NCBI GenBank assembly: GCA_031216445.1
Contig: CM062206.1
Location: 7,572,001 to 7,636,000 of the forward strand
Length of the DNA: 64,000 nt
Direction: 5' to 3'
Origin: Lateolabrax maculatus
Taxonomy: Eukaryota; Chordata; Actinopteri; Acropomatiformes; Lateolabracidae
Below are positions 24,287-37,681 of the stretch, one piece after another. Numbering within the stretch: the stretch's first letter is position 1; each line of letters begins with the position of its first letter. The notes below the pieces were generated by a model. The model made no database searches and was not told the origin of the DNA. It saw nothing but the letters and a program-made list of their open reading frames with translations. The translations under genes and the position numbers were made by a program.

Positions 24287-27200
24287 TGGAGGGATATGGA
24301 GTATTTTAAACATTTATTTTCATAGAATCCATTTTACTTGCTGTATATACAAAATGATGTGCAACTGACCCTAAAACTCCACTGCATACACTTGAATGTA
24401 AATTAATTTCTGATGCTAACAAGATAAGAGGGTACCTTGGACAACTTACACCACCAAATAAATAGTGAACATCAGAAGTGTTGGTGTTGTGTTTTTGGAT
24501 TTTGGACAAACCAGGCTAGCTGTTTGCCCCTGATTCCAGTCTTTATACCAAGCTACAGTAAACTTATCATCTCGTGGCTCCAGGTCCGTACTTAACACAA
24601 ACATGAGAGTGGTATCAATCTTCTCATCTAACTTTAAAGAAAGTGAATATGAATATTTCCCAAAATGCTGAACTTTAGCCCTTTCAATCGTGACCTTACA
24701 TATTGACTGATTATATCCCTTTTCACCAAAAGATAATCTGAAAACTAAACGACAGTACATGAGATGCAATGATCTTGCAATAACGTTAAAGTTTTCTTTA
24801 GCATGGTGCAGTGGTGGAGGCTTGGCTGTTTGCATGTTTTATGTTGCTATCAGACAGGCCTTGTAATGTTTACAGACCTGGGGGAGTAACTGAATTTTGG
24901 GGATTTGCACACAGGACTCTTCAGAGACATGACACATTTACTCGCAGCATGCAGCAGTTGAGCTTTGACCCAGTAATCAATGTAAGCTGCTACACCACCT
25001 ACAGAGATCACACATCCCTGCTGCTGAACCACGCAGCCAAAGTGTGAATATCTTATTCGCCTGATAGAGAAACTGCAGGGGGGTGGACTCAATGCAAGCC
25101 AAATCTGTGTAACATAACAAATCTACCTTTTGTTAAGTTTATAATCATCCATCTTTGTTGGATCTGTGTCAGACCAAGTGTACTAAAAGTTTTCCAAAAG
25201 AATTAACTCTCTTTCCTTTTGGTTGAGGCCTTTGTGTCTGTGTTTCTGGAGTTGGACGCAGTTTTTCTAGCTTCAGGGACAGTTACTATCTGCAGTTCTT
25301 TATCAGATTGCAAATTAGGATACAAATAACTTTCATCCAACATTGTATTGCGGTATCAGCAGACATTTCAGAAACAAATCTCAAAAACTCAAAATACGTC
25401 TTTCATGATTTGGGTAAACTGACCCTTTAAAAGCAAAGATTATCAGTACTGACAGTTAGACTAAGTTTGGACTAAGTGCTAGTGTGTGTCCTCCTCATGT
25501 CTTTTCTGCTGTGAAGTAGAATTCTTCTGATTTACAGTTCGATTAATTTTATGCAAACACCAACTTTATTTGTGTCGGATTCGTTCCAGCTGTCCCTCCT
25601 CACCTGCTGTCTTTGCTCAAGTGTGAAATTCACTGAGATAATGGGACAAACATTCACACAAATACACACGCACACACCCAAGTTCAAGCTCTCTCACACA
25701 CATAGATGCATAGCCACAGTTGTGTATTACTATACTTGTGAGCATCATCACTTATACTTATATACTTTTGATAAACTTTGTCTCTCTGCATAGTTTTTTC
25801 AGTGAGTGGCTGTGTAGCCTCTGCTTCGGTAATCAAACCACCATTGGTTGGTGGTTGTTTTATCAAAAGGCTTATACTGTTTCTCAAAAAGTAGTGGTAA
25901 TATGCTCTATTTATTGTATGAAATAATCTATTGTTTATATGTAGAACTTTGCCCAAATTAAATACCAATAACTGTCAAGTTTAATGTATATTGTGGCCGG
26001 TGCACAACTTTAGTTACATTTTTCTGTCATTTTGTTATCTCATAAGGGCATTGCCTTCACATAAATATAGCACTTTGTTTTTCTCTCAGCAGTTGACTAG
26101 ATGGGTCCTCTGTTGCCTGGTTACTTGTTTTCTTTGGTAAAGGGCACTTAGTGAAGAAGATGCACTGTGCTGACAAAAGAAATCCATGCAGCTGGTCACA
26201 TGTTCACACACCTGGACAGGAGACATCATCAGGTGAGATCTGTTTAATACTAGACATTCCTAAACATTTCTGATAATTGGATTAATTTATCTTATTACTA
26301 ATAGCCTCCCTCGCAGCTTCTTCAATTATTACATATATCACACAGTAAACCTGTGATGATTCATTGAAAAAGCTCTTTGGTTTTTTTGGCTGCAGTGTCT
26401 CTGCTCTGTTGTGGGTAGGACTGGGTATCGTTCAAAAAGTGTCAGTCCCACTGCCAATACCATTATCCTCACATTTTAGTTTTTACTTTGGTTTTAATCA
26501 TTTCAGGTACAGTTATTTCTAACATTTCTGGAAAGGGACTGCAGATTAAAACTGAGCTGACTCTTTTCAACAATAAGTAACATTGGCCCTGACAAAAATA
26601 TATACAAATTCCTTCTTCCTCTCTTTAGGAATGCAGGTAAAATTGGCAGTTCTAGCAAGAAGCCTTCACACTTGAACTCCACAAGACTGTCACCAGAGTC
26701 TGCGTAATGTTTGAGATTGCTGAAGCAAACTCTGCTTTCAAATTCTATCAGGGATGAAAATATCTATCCATGCGTCAGAGATGCAGATTGCTGTAGATAC
26801 AGAGTGAATATAAAGTATGACTTCTTATATTAGCTTAGGAGGAGGCAGAGACAGTCCAGCTTATACTGTAGAAAATACTCCACAGTATCATTTTTTGTCC
26901 TTGCCATCTTAAATGAATCCTACTAGTTCACAAAAGGGGCCAGTAAGCTTTAGAGCAGGTTTAGAATAGGATCTTCCTAAATGTGCATCACTCGGTAAAG
27001 ACATGAAAATAATCCAAAGGCCACCTGCACTTTGCAACTTGCACCTTGATCTGGTCTGAGCAGGACCAAAGTGACAGCAGAGCTGCTCTGAGCAGCCTGA
27101 TCCCTCCTGACACTCCCCACTGCAGTTCCCCCTCCCACTCAGCCACAGTCGAGCTGACAGCGAGTCACCGAAATGCCAAACGGGCGCAGGCGAGAAACAA

Positions 27201-29088
27201 ACCTGCAGTAAGTACGCCAGACGAAAATGCCACTTTTCTGGCTCAGAGCTTCGTCGTGCATGGTGAGGAAAACACAGAATGGTAAACTGGCAAGATGGAG
27301 GCCGAAACAGCCGTTCTCATTTCGACCTGGCATGGTGGAATATTAAAGAGCCAAGATCACTAAACACACAGTTTTTCATCTCTGTATAAAAGAGACACAG
27401 TGACACAAACATCATGTGTGAGATGTTCTACTGCATATATGTGTGTTTGTAACTGTGTCAATGTGTGTGTGTTTGTGCTGAGGCAGGCTTTTCCATTTTT
27501 AGTTTTCACTTTGTTTTGTTTCACTTTGTTCACTCAGTTCACTTTGATACCTCTAATGGACTTACTAATGAGCTTTTGTAGTAATCTAATTCATGAATAG
27601 CTATACATAAAATAATAAAATACATTTGCATAAACTGTATTGCTATATTTATAAAGTAAACTATAAAACATCCAAAATCTGAGATCTGTAAAATCCCTGA
27701 TTTTACAGCCTGCTGTTTGAACACATTTTAAAAAATCCCCCAAAATCTATTTAATTCCTACAAATACTGGGGCTGTGCATTGAAAACCTTAAGCTTTCTT
27801 GGCTGGAAATTTCACATTTCTTTTCACACTCTGTTTGTTTCCAACCAAAACATCACATGGGTGCGACAATGTTACATCCTGAATGACTAAAAACTCATTG
27901 GATGCTACTGAAAGTGTTCTGATTCAGTAAACTTCACACCCAAAAAGAAAAAGAAGAACAAATGTCCAAATATTACATGATTTTAGCTTCTCAAATGTGA
28001 ATATTTTCAGGATTCTTTAGTCCTCTATGACAGTAAACTGAATCTATATTGGGTTGTGGACAAAACATGAAATTTGAGGATCAATAATTGATATTAAAAA
28101 TAATCGTTAATTGCAGCCCAGAATTCAAAAAAACAAAATCACCATTTTAAGAATGCATCAAGTCTGTGCTTTATCATTAGTCATCTTTGGTGTTAGGATC
28201 ACAGCAGCACACTTTGAGACTGTAAGACCTCGGCGACTTGCTCAAGGACACTTGAGCAGATTCTTATAGGATGGTCCTTCAGCTGAACAGCCAGCCTACT
28301 TGCTATGCCTCCTGAGAGCCAATATTAAATAGATTTAGAAAAGGAGCCTTAATTTTAGGTCAATAACCTGGTTGCTCTTTCCCTGACAGAAGAGGTGAAA
28401 TTTGCCTTTCAGATTCTTCACTTTAAAAAACTGACACGTATTTGCAAAGTGCATTCAGGCTAAGGGCATGAAAACAGAATTCAAACCCAAATTACTGTGC
28501 ATCCTCCTGAGACCTTTCTAATAAACATGGGGATATACAGTGTTACATCAAATCAGAAAGTTTGTATATGATTTCCCATAAATTCTTCTAAGCTCAGTGT
28601 TTCATCCACACCCTGCTTCACATACATACACACACTCACACTGAGGCCAAACAGCTGCATCAATTCAATGGCAGTGCACAAAAGCACATGCTCTTGGCTC
28701 AGTCTTCTGATTTAGTAAGAAGTTTGTGAAACACTGTTTTCAGTCTACACTGGAGGATGGACAACTACAAGCAGCAGCGTCAGGGGATCAGAAAGGACCT
28801 GGTTTTAAATAAACAATGGCACCCGTCTACGGTTTCATCAAAGTTCAGATGGTTGGTGTCATTTTTCTGAAAGGGGATGTCTAGAGGATGTCTATACCTG
28901 CTTCCACAATTCCTTATCTGCATTGCACAGGCTCATAGACAGTATCAGAATCACTCTTTTACAGTGAATGTAGAGGTTTGACTTCATGATACTGCTGCAA
29001 GAAAGTGTTGAGAAGAAACAGTGATCTGAACAGTCAACTGACAAAGAGACGAAATTCCAGCTAAATGCTCATGCTGTTTTGACAGGTA

Positions 29089-29421
29089 TCAGCGGTGCGA
29101 TTTCTGTATTGCTAATCTGTATGCCACATTCTTATCATTACTGCAAAGCTCATTAACATTCTGCACACTAGATTTTAATGTCTTTCTGATCTCTCTGCAT
29201 GTTGTAGATAAGATTTGCATTTTCACAGCTAGACCGAACATGTCTGTCAAATCTACCTGATAATCATCAGAATGAAAATGTCTCTCTTCAGCATGCTCAT
29301 TATTCTTATCTCCTTGGAGGATCAAGTGACAAGTATTACAAGTGTCACTTGCCACCAACGCACTCAGCAACACACACAACACTAAAACGCTGCACCGCAA
29401 GTGCAAGCCAGGTTGACTCAT
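29089..29421 (-). CDS. Unrecognised small secreted-protein ORF nested in the htr4 intron
   Basis: A 110-residue ORF from ATG 29421 to TGA 29089, on the same strand as htr4 and inside its 28-kb intron. Residues 1-25 look like a good signal peptide: MSQPGLHLR, then a hydrophobic run CSVLVLCVLLSALVAS, with likely cleavage near Ser25. The mature part has four cysteines (C28, C31, C75, C93), enough for two disulfides, and two stretches that could be amphipathic helices (about 56-80 and 80-92). A TATA-like TATATGG at 29500-29494 lies 73 bases before the ATG. The frame extends upstream to an ATG at 29505, but the internal Met gives the signal peptide. A CAG/GTAGAT donor-like site near codon 55 means this could be the first exon of a spliced gene. 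I do not recognise a family. A short helical cytokine-like protein is one possibility, and a chance ORF is another. Confidence 0.3.
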   Translation of the reverse strand: MSQPGLHLRCSVLVLCVLLSALVASDTCNTCHLILQGDKNNEHAEERHFHSDDYQVDLTDMFGLAVKMQILSTTCREIRKTLKSSVQNVNELCSNDKNVAYRLAIQKSHR

Positions 29422-30203
29422 GAGGTATAAATGAGGATGGACGGAAGAACGCTGGTTAGAAGGAGCTATGTTTGTTATTTTAACATCAATGCACCATATA
29501 AGCATTTTTATTTATTAAAACATCAAGGAAAATGTCAATGAAAAGATGTTGAAATGCTTAGTTTTAAGGATAATGAGTTGCTCAATATGTTTGGTTTTGG
29601 TTCAAAAAGAAAGTTGAAAATTAAGGGAATACATTGAGGATTTGATTATTCACTTCAAACAGGAAACTAGGTAAGCATATTACAGTTTGATGAAAACTAT
29701 CCAAAAGTGATTAAAAAAAAATGTTGTGCATTTGGACACACTTATTTCCTCATATTAACATTAACATACAAATAACATATAAGCCAGATTAGACCAAGGA
29801 AAAGCCTCCAGGGACAATGCTCAGTACCATTTTCCAGTCAAACTGTCAACCTTTTTCAGCTAATTTACTGCCAATACAACAAATCTAGTAAATACTCACA
29901 GCTTATGTGGACAATCTGTGGCTTTAATCAGTGGTGTGGAAACAGTGACAACTAGAACCACAACACAAGTACCCAAAGCAAACAGCAGTGTTTCCCTGTT
30001 TTCCTCCACATCATTAAAACTCCCGACGGCTACTAGATGGCTGTGCTCTGGATGTTTGTGTGTGTGTGCACAGAATTTGGCCAGTGTGTATAGATGAGAT
30101 TGTGTACAAAGGATTTGGTGTGTGTGTGTTTGCAGAGATACCATAATATCATGTGGTTCTGAGAGTACCAAAGAAATAAAGTTATATATTCACTATGTAA
30201 ATC

Positions 30204-30246
30204 TGTGTGTGGGTGTGTGTGTGTGTGTGTGTGCGTGTGTGTGTGT
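30204..30246. repeat. (GT)n microsatellite, interrupted
   Basis: TG/GT run broken by GGG near 30211 and by GC near 30234. A looser GT-rich run lies at 30055-30131. Confidence 0.93.
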
Positions 30247-32261
30247 CAGTAAGATCATGAACAGTCTCTGCAACAGTCCTTTGCATGTGTGTATCAAAGA
30301 GAACAACACTGCATGAAAACACTGGGCAGACTTTAGTTCAGAGCCACTTGTCAGCACAAATTAGCTAATTGTTCTGCACTTCTGCATTAGTTTCGATGGA
30401 GAAGCTGGCAAAGAAACATTTTTTCACCCCTTCTTCTGATGATTTTATAAAAAGTTTCATTTAATTTTCCCTTGCCTGTGTGTTAAAACATCTCGACTCA
30501 AGTTCAAATCTGAATCTAAGCAGAGAACTTTTCAAAATTCATGGGAATGAAGAATTTCCACTTCCTTCATTCATCTTTTGTCCTGTATCGGTACTGCAGA
30601 ATAAATATTCAGCATTTCCAAGGGATCAATGGTATGAAAAGTCTTGAGCTTGGTGAGGGCTGAAAGCAGGGAAATAACGATATAATATCATGCAAAACTG
30701 CTCAAATTTTATCCAGAGCATCAGTGTGAAATGGTTACCTCTGCAGAGCACTGTGTACTGAAGATAGAAACTAAAATTCAAGATTTATAAAAAAAAATAT
30801 AAAAAATGTTATATGCAATTCAAAGTTTGAATGTCTCTGTCAGCAAACTGCAGAATATAGTCATGGAGGCTAATAGGTACAGTGTCTTATGGGTTTTGTA
30901 CTGCTTTATGTACTTTTGTTTGTTTTCCTTCTTGCTTTTCCTTTTACATCTGGCAGCAAGGAGAATTCTCTCAAGGACAATATCACTGAACTAAAAATGT
31001 ATACAAAATGTATACAAAATGAGGGTTCCCCCTCCAGGCTTTTAACCCGTCTCCTTATTTCTGTCCTACAGACAACTATGTTAAAACTTTATACTGTATA
31101 ACTAAATTAGTACATCGTAATGTCAGCATCAGCTGGCCAAATATCTCCTCTAACGGAGGAAGTCAAATTGTCACTTGGGAGTGTTAAATACATGTATGAA
31201 TGAATCTTTAACACCACATCTTCAAACTGAACTGAACTGACTGAGTCTTTATTATCACTGAACAAAACAATAGCTTTAAGCAATGGCGCTCTCCAGACAG
31301 GTGACTGACAGCCCCATTATCAGCTCAGCTGTGATACACAGCGTGTTACTGCCTGGTTAAAAGCTCACTAAAAGATGATGATGATGTGACAACTCTGTTG
31401 CAAATAATTGGCTGTTGAGCTATATTATATGACCTTATAAAAAACTTCTTGCACAGGCCTAATTTTGTACTGAACTGAACATAAAAGCTTAAACCAGCAA
31501 CAGAAAGAAACTGTTGAACAGCACTAAACATCATGGCACGATGAACAATTGTGCATTTGCTTCGGGATGTACGTGGTTAAATGCATTTGATTGGTGACGT
31601 GATTGTTTCCACCTTTAATCCAGCACGCACGGAGCAATATACTTATTTGATAATTATATGAACTTTTGTTTGTGATCATCTGGCCAATGCTAGTCCAATA
31701 TTTGAAATGGGGTTAATAAGAGTAGTGACAGTAAACAGTTTAGGTGTCAGTCACAAAACAAAAAACATTGAGCTGAGGGACACCAAAAAACGCTCATTAG
31801 AGCTGAGGGGAACTGGAGAGTTGTAAGATAATTCTCAGTGTTTCTTACTACCAGCGATCCCTTTTATATTATACATAGTCTTTTGATCTATTGTTATTAA
31901 AAATAAATTGCAGCATTAATGAAATTTTGTTTAAAAATGTTTTTGTCAGCCTTTAAAAACAACAGAAAACTTCATGTCCTCAAATGTCCCCCGCAAAAAT
32001 ACAGATGACAACATTCTCCTCAATGGTGAATCTTTTCGAAGAGATGCCATGACGTGTGTAAAAAGAACAGGCTGATCGGGGATCTCACAAGATGAGTGTC
32101 ATTTTCTGAAAGGAGAGGATCAAAGAGCAGGAGGAGGCACTGGAGGCTGAACCGGCACATGTCTAGATGTGAGATCAGCGACAGTTGTAGAATAATTCAC
32201 CTCGTCAGGCATGAATGGAAACGGGTTGGAAACACTGTAAATAAAGCACTCAACACACCCA

Positions 32262-32285
32262 ACACACACACACACACACACACAC
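32262..32285. repeat. (AC)n microsatellite
   Basis: 24 bases of AC in the 28-kb intron. Confidence 0.95.
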
Positions 32286-35200
32286 TCACTCTCAACCTCC
32301 TGCTGACTCCTGTCCATCTGGGAGGATGGACAATTTCAGAGGGCTGACAGATGTCAGTTTCATCACCAGAGATTTTGACGGCATCTTTAGCGTGCTTCGA
32401 TTCAGATATGATCCTGCCTGCATTGAAAGGACGACTGGGTGTCCTTTTTTTTTCCAGTGCTTCAGTTTGTGTGGGTGCATGCTAAGCTCCATGCATCTGC
32501 AAATTCATTTTTGTATGAATGGAGAATTTCTTATTAAGATTACGTAAGCAGTTGCTGAATGAAATATTCAGTGTGTGATTTGAAAAAGACGGTGTACTGT
32601 GTAGGCTGCCAAGTCTGCGCTCTGCAACACAGCCACCAAATGGCATAAGTAAGGTTTGAATGGAGGGATAGAAAAAAGTAGAATAGACTTAGATTGTGCT
32701 GTGAGCTGCTGCCAGCACCGCAGTGAGGAATGAATGTGTCAAAATTATCTACATGTGGCTCGAAGTGATGGATAATGAAATGATCCCTGAATGTAATGAT
32801 CACACAGAGGGTAAACTCTACTTTGCAGAAAAACAGACTTATGGTTAGAGTTGTTTTACCCTCACACATCAGTAGGTGCTGGTTTGGACTGCTGGACAAA
32901 TGTAGATATCAGATATTACTGCAAACTGTCTTCTCTCAGTAGCAAGGGCGAAGTGGCATAACGTTATATCAATGACAATGTTTCAGAGCTTTTTCTTAAT
33001 GTGAAATGCCAGCATTGTTCAAATTTGGGACCTCCTCCTTGTATTGATTTCGATTAATTAATCTATGAATATATCTAAATTTCAGTCCCTTTAGGTCTTT
33101 TTCTATCTTTAAAATCTGTTCCTATAAATTACATTATGTACAGATATCTTGAACAGTTTATTGGTAATGCAAGTCACCTTTTTTCTTATTATTGGATAGA
33201 TTGCCCCCCCAATTTATTATTTATGGTATGTTGACATTGTAAATAGTGATTTGTCCTTTATGAATATATGGTAACATTTGGATGTTTGATAATTTTGTTA
33301 CTGTACTTGAAATTCTGTTTAAATTCCTCTTTTTGTTGAGCATTTAAAGGGCAGATTACTTTTTATAGTTAGTTATTATAATTCTTAAGAGGACAATAAT
33401 TCCTAGTGTCCATTAGTAAAAGTAATTTAATTTTGTCAGACTCCTGTTTTGTTAGTCATGTGATGCCATAATTTTGCATTATTATCACCTGGTGGGCATA
33501 GTTTACACCCCCTATCTCTCTTAACTCTTGCTACGTCCGTAAATGGATAACATAGATGAAAAAAATGAACAGCTGAATGAACTCAAAGAATGAGCAAACA
33601 AAAGAATGAATGAACAAACAATTGCCAAATGTACTGTAACAACACAAGCGGGCATCTTTCTGTTTGGTTTCACACTGTCTGAGGCTGAACTTTCCTGCTG
33701 AAAGCAATCATCCAGAAAACCGGATCTGTCACAGGACACCTGAGGTGGTGAGGAGAAGGAAGGTAAACAGCAAAGCGAGAGGGAAAGCTGATTCAAGGAG
33801 AGGAAAGAGAAGCTTGCTGCTATTTGATCGCTGTGAGTCTGACTGACTGCATCCTATTGACTTACGGCTCGCACACATAGGCCTGTTCCGGGATGAACGC
33901 ACTCCGTGGTTGCAAAAAAGTCCATGACATGAGCTATTACATGGCAGGATGTCTTTGCCATGTGAAATATTAGGTGATGGTAAAATATAGCTAGAGTGTG
34001 ACACTCCATGGATATTTGCAGGGAGATTCTTCTTTCACTCAATGTTCGCTGGTAGAGTGTCAGGGTCTTACTCAAGGGCAACTGATGCTTGCCATAATGA
34101 GTTTATTAAACTCCCCAATCAGCATATTGTCAAACAAAGAGTGTGACTATCGATTATTGCTTCTGGTTTCACCATTTAACCCAAAAACACAGACATGGGA
34201 CAGAGGCACCATTTGCCACACAACTATCTAATGAAACCACTATTTAAGGTAAAAACCTAAATTCATATTTAAATACAAGATGTGCACAAAGATTCGGTAC
34301 TGATTAAAATATCTGAACATTTATATATATATACATACTATAACACAATTAAAAGTTGTTATAGGCTTCACTGTGCATCTTTGGCCCTAAATAAAAACAG
34401 AAAACATGTCCAAAATGGATTTAAGATCAATTACTAATATGTTGAATACCTCCAGTACTGTACACATACCTGCATGGGTTATTGATATTGGTGAAAATGG
34501 GGATGTTCCATATTCGAGTGTACATATGACATAATGAACTTGGCAATTAAAGATGCCACTTAAATGGATGTGATTTTGACAAATAAAATCACATGCGAAA
34601 TGACTCCAAACCATCTGTACAATCCTACACAGTATTACGTAAAATCTATTGGCCATTAAAAATGTATCACCCCGCCCCCTTGACAAGCTGTCAGGAATTG
34701 TTGCTAAATGCCATCAACCAATGAAAACCTTTCAGAGACTGAAGAAGATCAGGGTTATGCTTAGGAGCCCTAAGAAACCTAAGGTCCTCCTAACATACTA
34801 CATACATCTGCAGCTTATTTAAAATGTCAAAATACATTCCAGGAAAGTTTACATCATGTGGAACCCATTTGGCATAAACTGATGTTAAAAGGTGTAATTG
34901 GGGAATCATCCATGCCAGAGGACAAACTCAAGCATATACTGTATACTGCATAGGCTACATGTGCAATATGGTACGTGAGAGATAACAAAATATGATGCCA
35001 TACTCCTCTGTGTCAAACAACATCCTAACACGTATGTGACCATGCGACTTAACATATGTGACGATAAGATGTGTGTATGTAGAGCGCTGCGTGGCTGCCC
35101 GGTGTGAGACTGCGTTATAAATCACTTTAGCAGGCTGGTGCCATTAAGTTTCGCTCAATGCTGCTGGAGGCTCCATATTACTGCCATCAACCAGATATGA

Positions 35201-35504
35201 AGCCCTTTCATACCATCAAAATACAAAACTGGGTCATGTAGTGTTACCTTACCATCTCATAAACAAGCTTGTTTTACTGCACTTTTTAAAGGGATACTTT
35301 GCCGATTTTCAACCAGCTTTGTTTTCGGAAAAACTCTACGGAAGGTGTACATTGTTTATTTATATACTACTGACATTGGAAAATGGCAATGTTTCCCTTT
35401 AAGACCTTAGCCTTCCACATTAATTCTCAAATTCTAATCATTTACCAAACATACACCTCTATCTGCCCTTTCTGACCTCAAAATATTTTAAAAATTCTTC
35501 ATAT

Positions 35505-35640
35505 TTCGGTAGCCTGGCATCGCCAGACCATTTTGCAAATTAATATTAGTCTGGAACCTCTAAGTCCATTTTTGATTTCCAAAGGCCGTATCAATGGGCG
35601 CAGACCAAAATGCAAACAATGTAATGTCATCCTGTTGTAT
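35505..35640. repeat. Fragment of a GCCTGGCATCGCCAGACCA-type fish repeat
   Basis: GTAGCCTGGCATCGCCAGACC starts a repeat common in teleosts, and TTAGTCTGGAACC and AAAGGCCGTATCAATGGGCG follow it. The first 16 bases are close to palindromic (CTGGCATCGCCAG). No partner copy was found within this window apart from a short GTAGCCTGG match at 44530 and a related-looking AGCCTGGGAACCAGACGAAT at 56949. Confidence 0.45.
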
Positions 35641-37617
35641 GCCCTGTCAGAAGAACGGCAAACTCATCTTATCAACAAAAGCTTTAAATTCAGTAATTAG
35701 GGATGACAACAGTTAACCCCAGAGAATATTTCTGAGCGGTGCCACTGTGAGGCGGTTCAGCGGGCATGTTGGACCAAGAGGACACTGGCCACTGGTAGCC
35801 TAATTGCCTGGAAGGTGCTGAGCCTCGGCCGCTGCCGGAGGACACCACTGTCTCTGCGGCTCAGCAGGCTCCCCACTGTCCTGGCAAGTACCAGCGGTCA
35901 GCGTCTTCTCGAGCCCAACCCACCCAGCGAGTGGCAATGACAGGGCGCGGTGATACAGTTGGCGGGGGAATTTAGGAAGAAAGTAAATAGCTGGTACATG
36001 AAACTGCTCACAACAAGGTCTGTGGATTAACTTGAGGAACCATATCATGATTCCTGGAATGAGACATTGCTGCTGAGTTTTTCAAACATATTTTTTGGGT
36101 GCTTTGAGTGCAACAAGCCAATTTAGTCTACCTCCATTATATTAGAAGAAGGCAGACATCTCTACAGTCGATATCTCCAGTACATGGCAACTCACATCAA
36201 AACAAACTGGATGGATAAAATGGAACCACAAGAAAAGGGAAAAATATGTACTTTGATTTTGGGGTAAATTGTCCCTTAAAACTACCTTCTGAGAGAAGTG
36301 AGTAAGAGTCAAATGTAGTGTAAAAATACAACAACAGAGACATACAACTTTTTTTTCAATCTGTGTGACATTCCCTTCTATCCTTCTGTGGTTAGCCTTT
36401 TCTATTCTCCTACCTTTACATTCTGCCTTTTCTTCTGTCTCTTTCACTCTATGAATATATTTTTATTTTTTTATCATTCTGTGGGTCTGAATCAAGGCGA
36501 GCAATCAAAGATTTGTGGTCCAACTGCGCCTTTACAGTGACGATTTAAGAAAAGTTCCTTTCACCCTTAGGGCTGAGGGACGTTAGCCAAGCGGAGGAAC
36601 CTATAAAATGGCTCTTTACATTCCAAAGCAGCATAAAAGACCACCCAACAGTTTCAGCTGGATAACTGTTTTAATCAAACCAACAAGCCTGAGGGAAAGA
36701 CAACTACAGAGGCGGAAGAAACCCACACTGTCTATTGTTTCCTCAGCTGAACCAAAAAACTGAAGATGAGAACGCCTTTGAAGGAGGAACCAGAGCAGTC
36801 AATTCAGTTTTTGATCTGCAGACCTTTGAGACTGGTTTATTACACAATGCAGCAGTGATGTCTGCTATTTTTGGTGATACATGTTTTTTAGAGCAGTTTT
36901 TGTAGATGAATAGATAAACAATCCAGGCACATAAGAAATCTACAGGCTGGTGATCCTCTCAATATGTGTTGCTTTCACTTGATGTCAGTAAATCTCTTAT
37001 CATCTAGAGCCAACTTTATAAACTGAGAAGAAACTACAGATTGAGCACACTGTTGGTCATTTGTACTCTTATTTTGTTACAGTATTTTGGCTACATATAC
37101 AGCTATGACAAATCAAAAAGAAACTTCAATAAATGCAGGGGCGTTTTATAACCAATGCAGATGCTTCCACACAGGTCACAGGGGCTCAATGAATAGTTTG
37201 ATGAGTATGAGAGTGACGTCACCACAGTCACTGATTATTTATAGAAAAACAGTTTGTTATCATTACTACTTAAGGTCACTGAGATCCCCCAGATATATAG
37301 ATACAAACATATTGCATTTATTTACCGATAAAAGAAAGTAATAGGAAAATTCAAGTAAATTACTGTATGCTGCTTTAAACTTACCAATCAACCTCAATGG
37401 GCTGTTGGGTTCAATGAGGTCATTGAAGGACACCTGCAATATAATAGTCCATCTACTCTTTAAAAACTGTAAAACTAACATAAACTTCTCCATCTATTTT
37501 GAGAAACTCGAAAGTCGGTGTTATGATGTGTTGTGTATTACGCAATGTGGCCACTGTCAGCTAGTGTTCAATCACAAAAACAGTAATTATTCTATATTAA
37601 AGTTGATTAATGCTCAC

Positions 37618-37673
37618 CTCTCACTGACAAGCTCCTCCATCACCGGCATCTGGCCTGCAGCGCTGACATTCAT
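37618..37673 (-). CDS. htr4: htr4 coding exon 1 (start codon, extracellular N-terminus)
   Basis: Proposed first coding exon of htr4. From ATG at 37673-37671 it reads MNVSAAGQMPVMEELVSE, then AG of a split codon, then a strong donor GTGAGC (37617 downward). The AG plus the C that opens coding exon 2 gives Ser, so the frame continues without a stop into TM1. Supporting features are matching phase, good donor and acceptor, an N-glycosylation sequon Asn2-Val-Ser (mammalian 5-HT4 also has an NVS sequon in its short N-terminus), no signal peptide as is usual for this family, and about 20 residues before the TM1 exon. The same strand and order fit. Other in-frame Mets at residues 9 and 12 could also initiate. 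The context of the first ATG is weak (T at -3, A at +4). This assignment is inferred from the sequence alone; a transcript would settle it. Confidence 0.8.
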
Positions 37674-37681
37674 GTAACCAT
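37670..37681 (-). promoter_or_regulatory. Three-codon uORF overlapping the htr4 start codon
   Basis: An upstream ATG at 37681-37679 opens a minimal reading frame, ATG GTT ACA TGA. Its stop codon shares two bases with the main ATG (sequence ACATGAAT). This arrangement is known from other genes to allow termination and reinitiation or leaky scanning. Here it is only a sequence observation, and it depends on the start-codon exon being called correctly. Confidence 0.45.

Larger units (their letters stand above)
9298..37617 (-). other. htr4: htr4 intron between coding exons 1 and 2 (28.3 kb)
   Basis: Bounded by donor GTGAGC at 37617 and acceptor TTTCCATAG at 9298. Apart from the separately listed repeats and the nested ORF at 29.1-29.4 kb, the blocks 9.3-16.5, 17.1-21.1, 24.3-29.0, 29.5-35.5 and 36.1-37.6 kb show only AT-rich unique-looking sequence with short random ORFs. 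Stretches near 20.1-20.6, 26.9-27.3 and 35.75-35.96 kb have higher GC and complexity and are the likeliest places for conserved enhancers, but this is a guess without alignment. Confidence 0.75.

Noticed and set aside
24446..24835. 129-codon minus-strand ORF with weak immunoglobulin-like words (CKVTIER, FGKYSYS, FTVAWYKD)
   Set aside because: The second Ig cysteine is missing (Y-S-Y instead of Y-x-C), strand order is wrong (the WYK word follows the Y-x-C-like word) and there is no signal peptide. Probably coincidence, though an old Ig fragment cannot be excluded.
36580..36610. tRNA A-box-like words (GTTAGCCAAGCGGAGG)
   Set aside because: No B box (GGTTCGAAT-type) follows at the right distance and no cloverleaf can be drawn.
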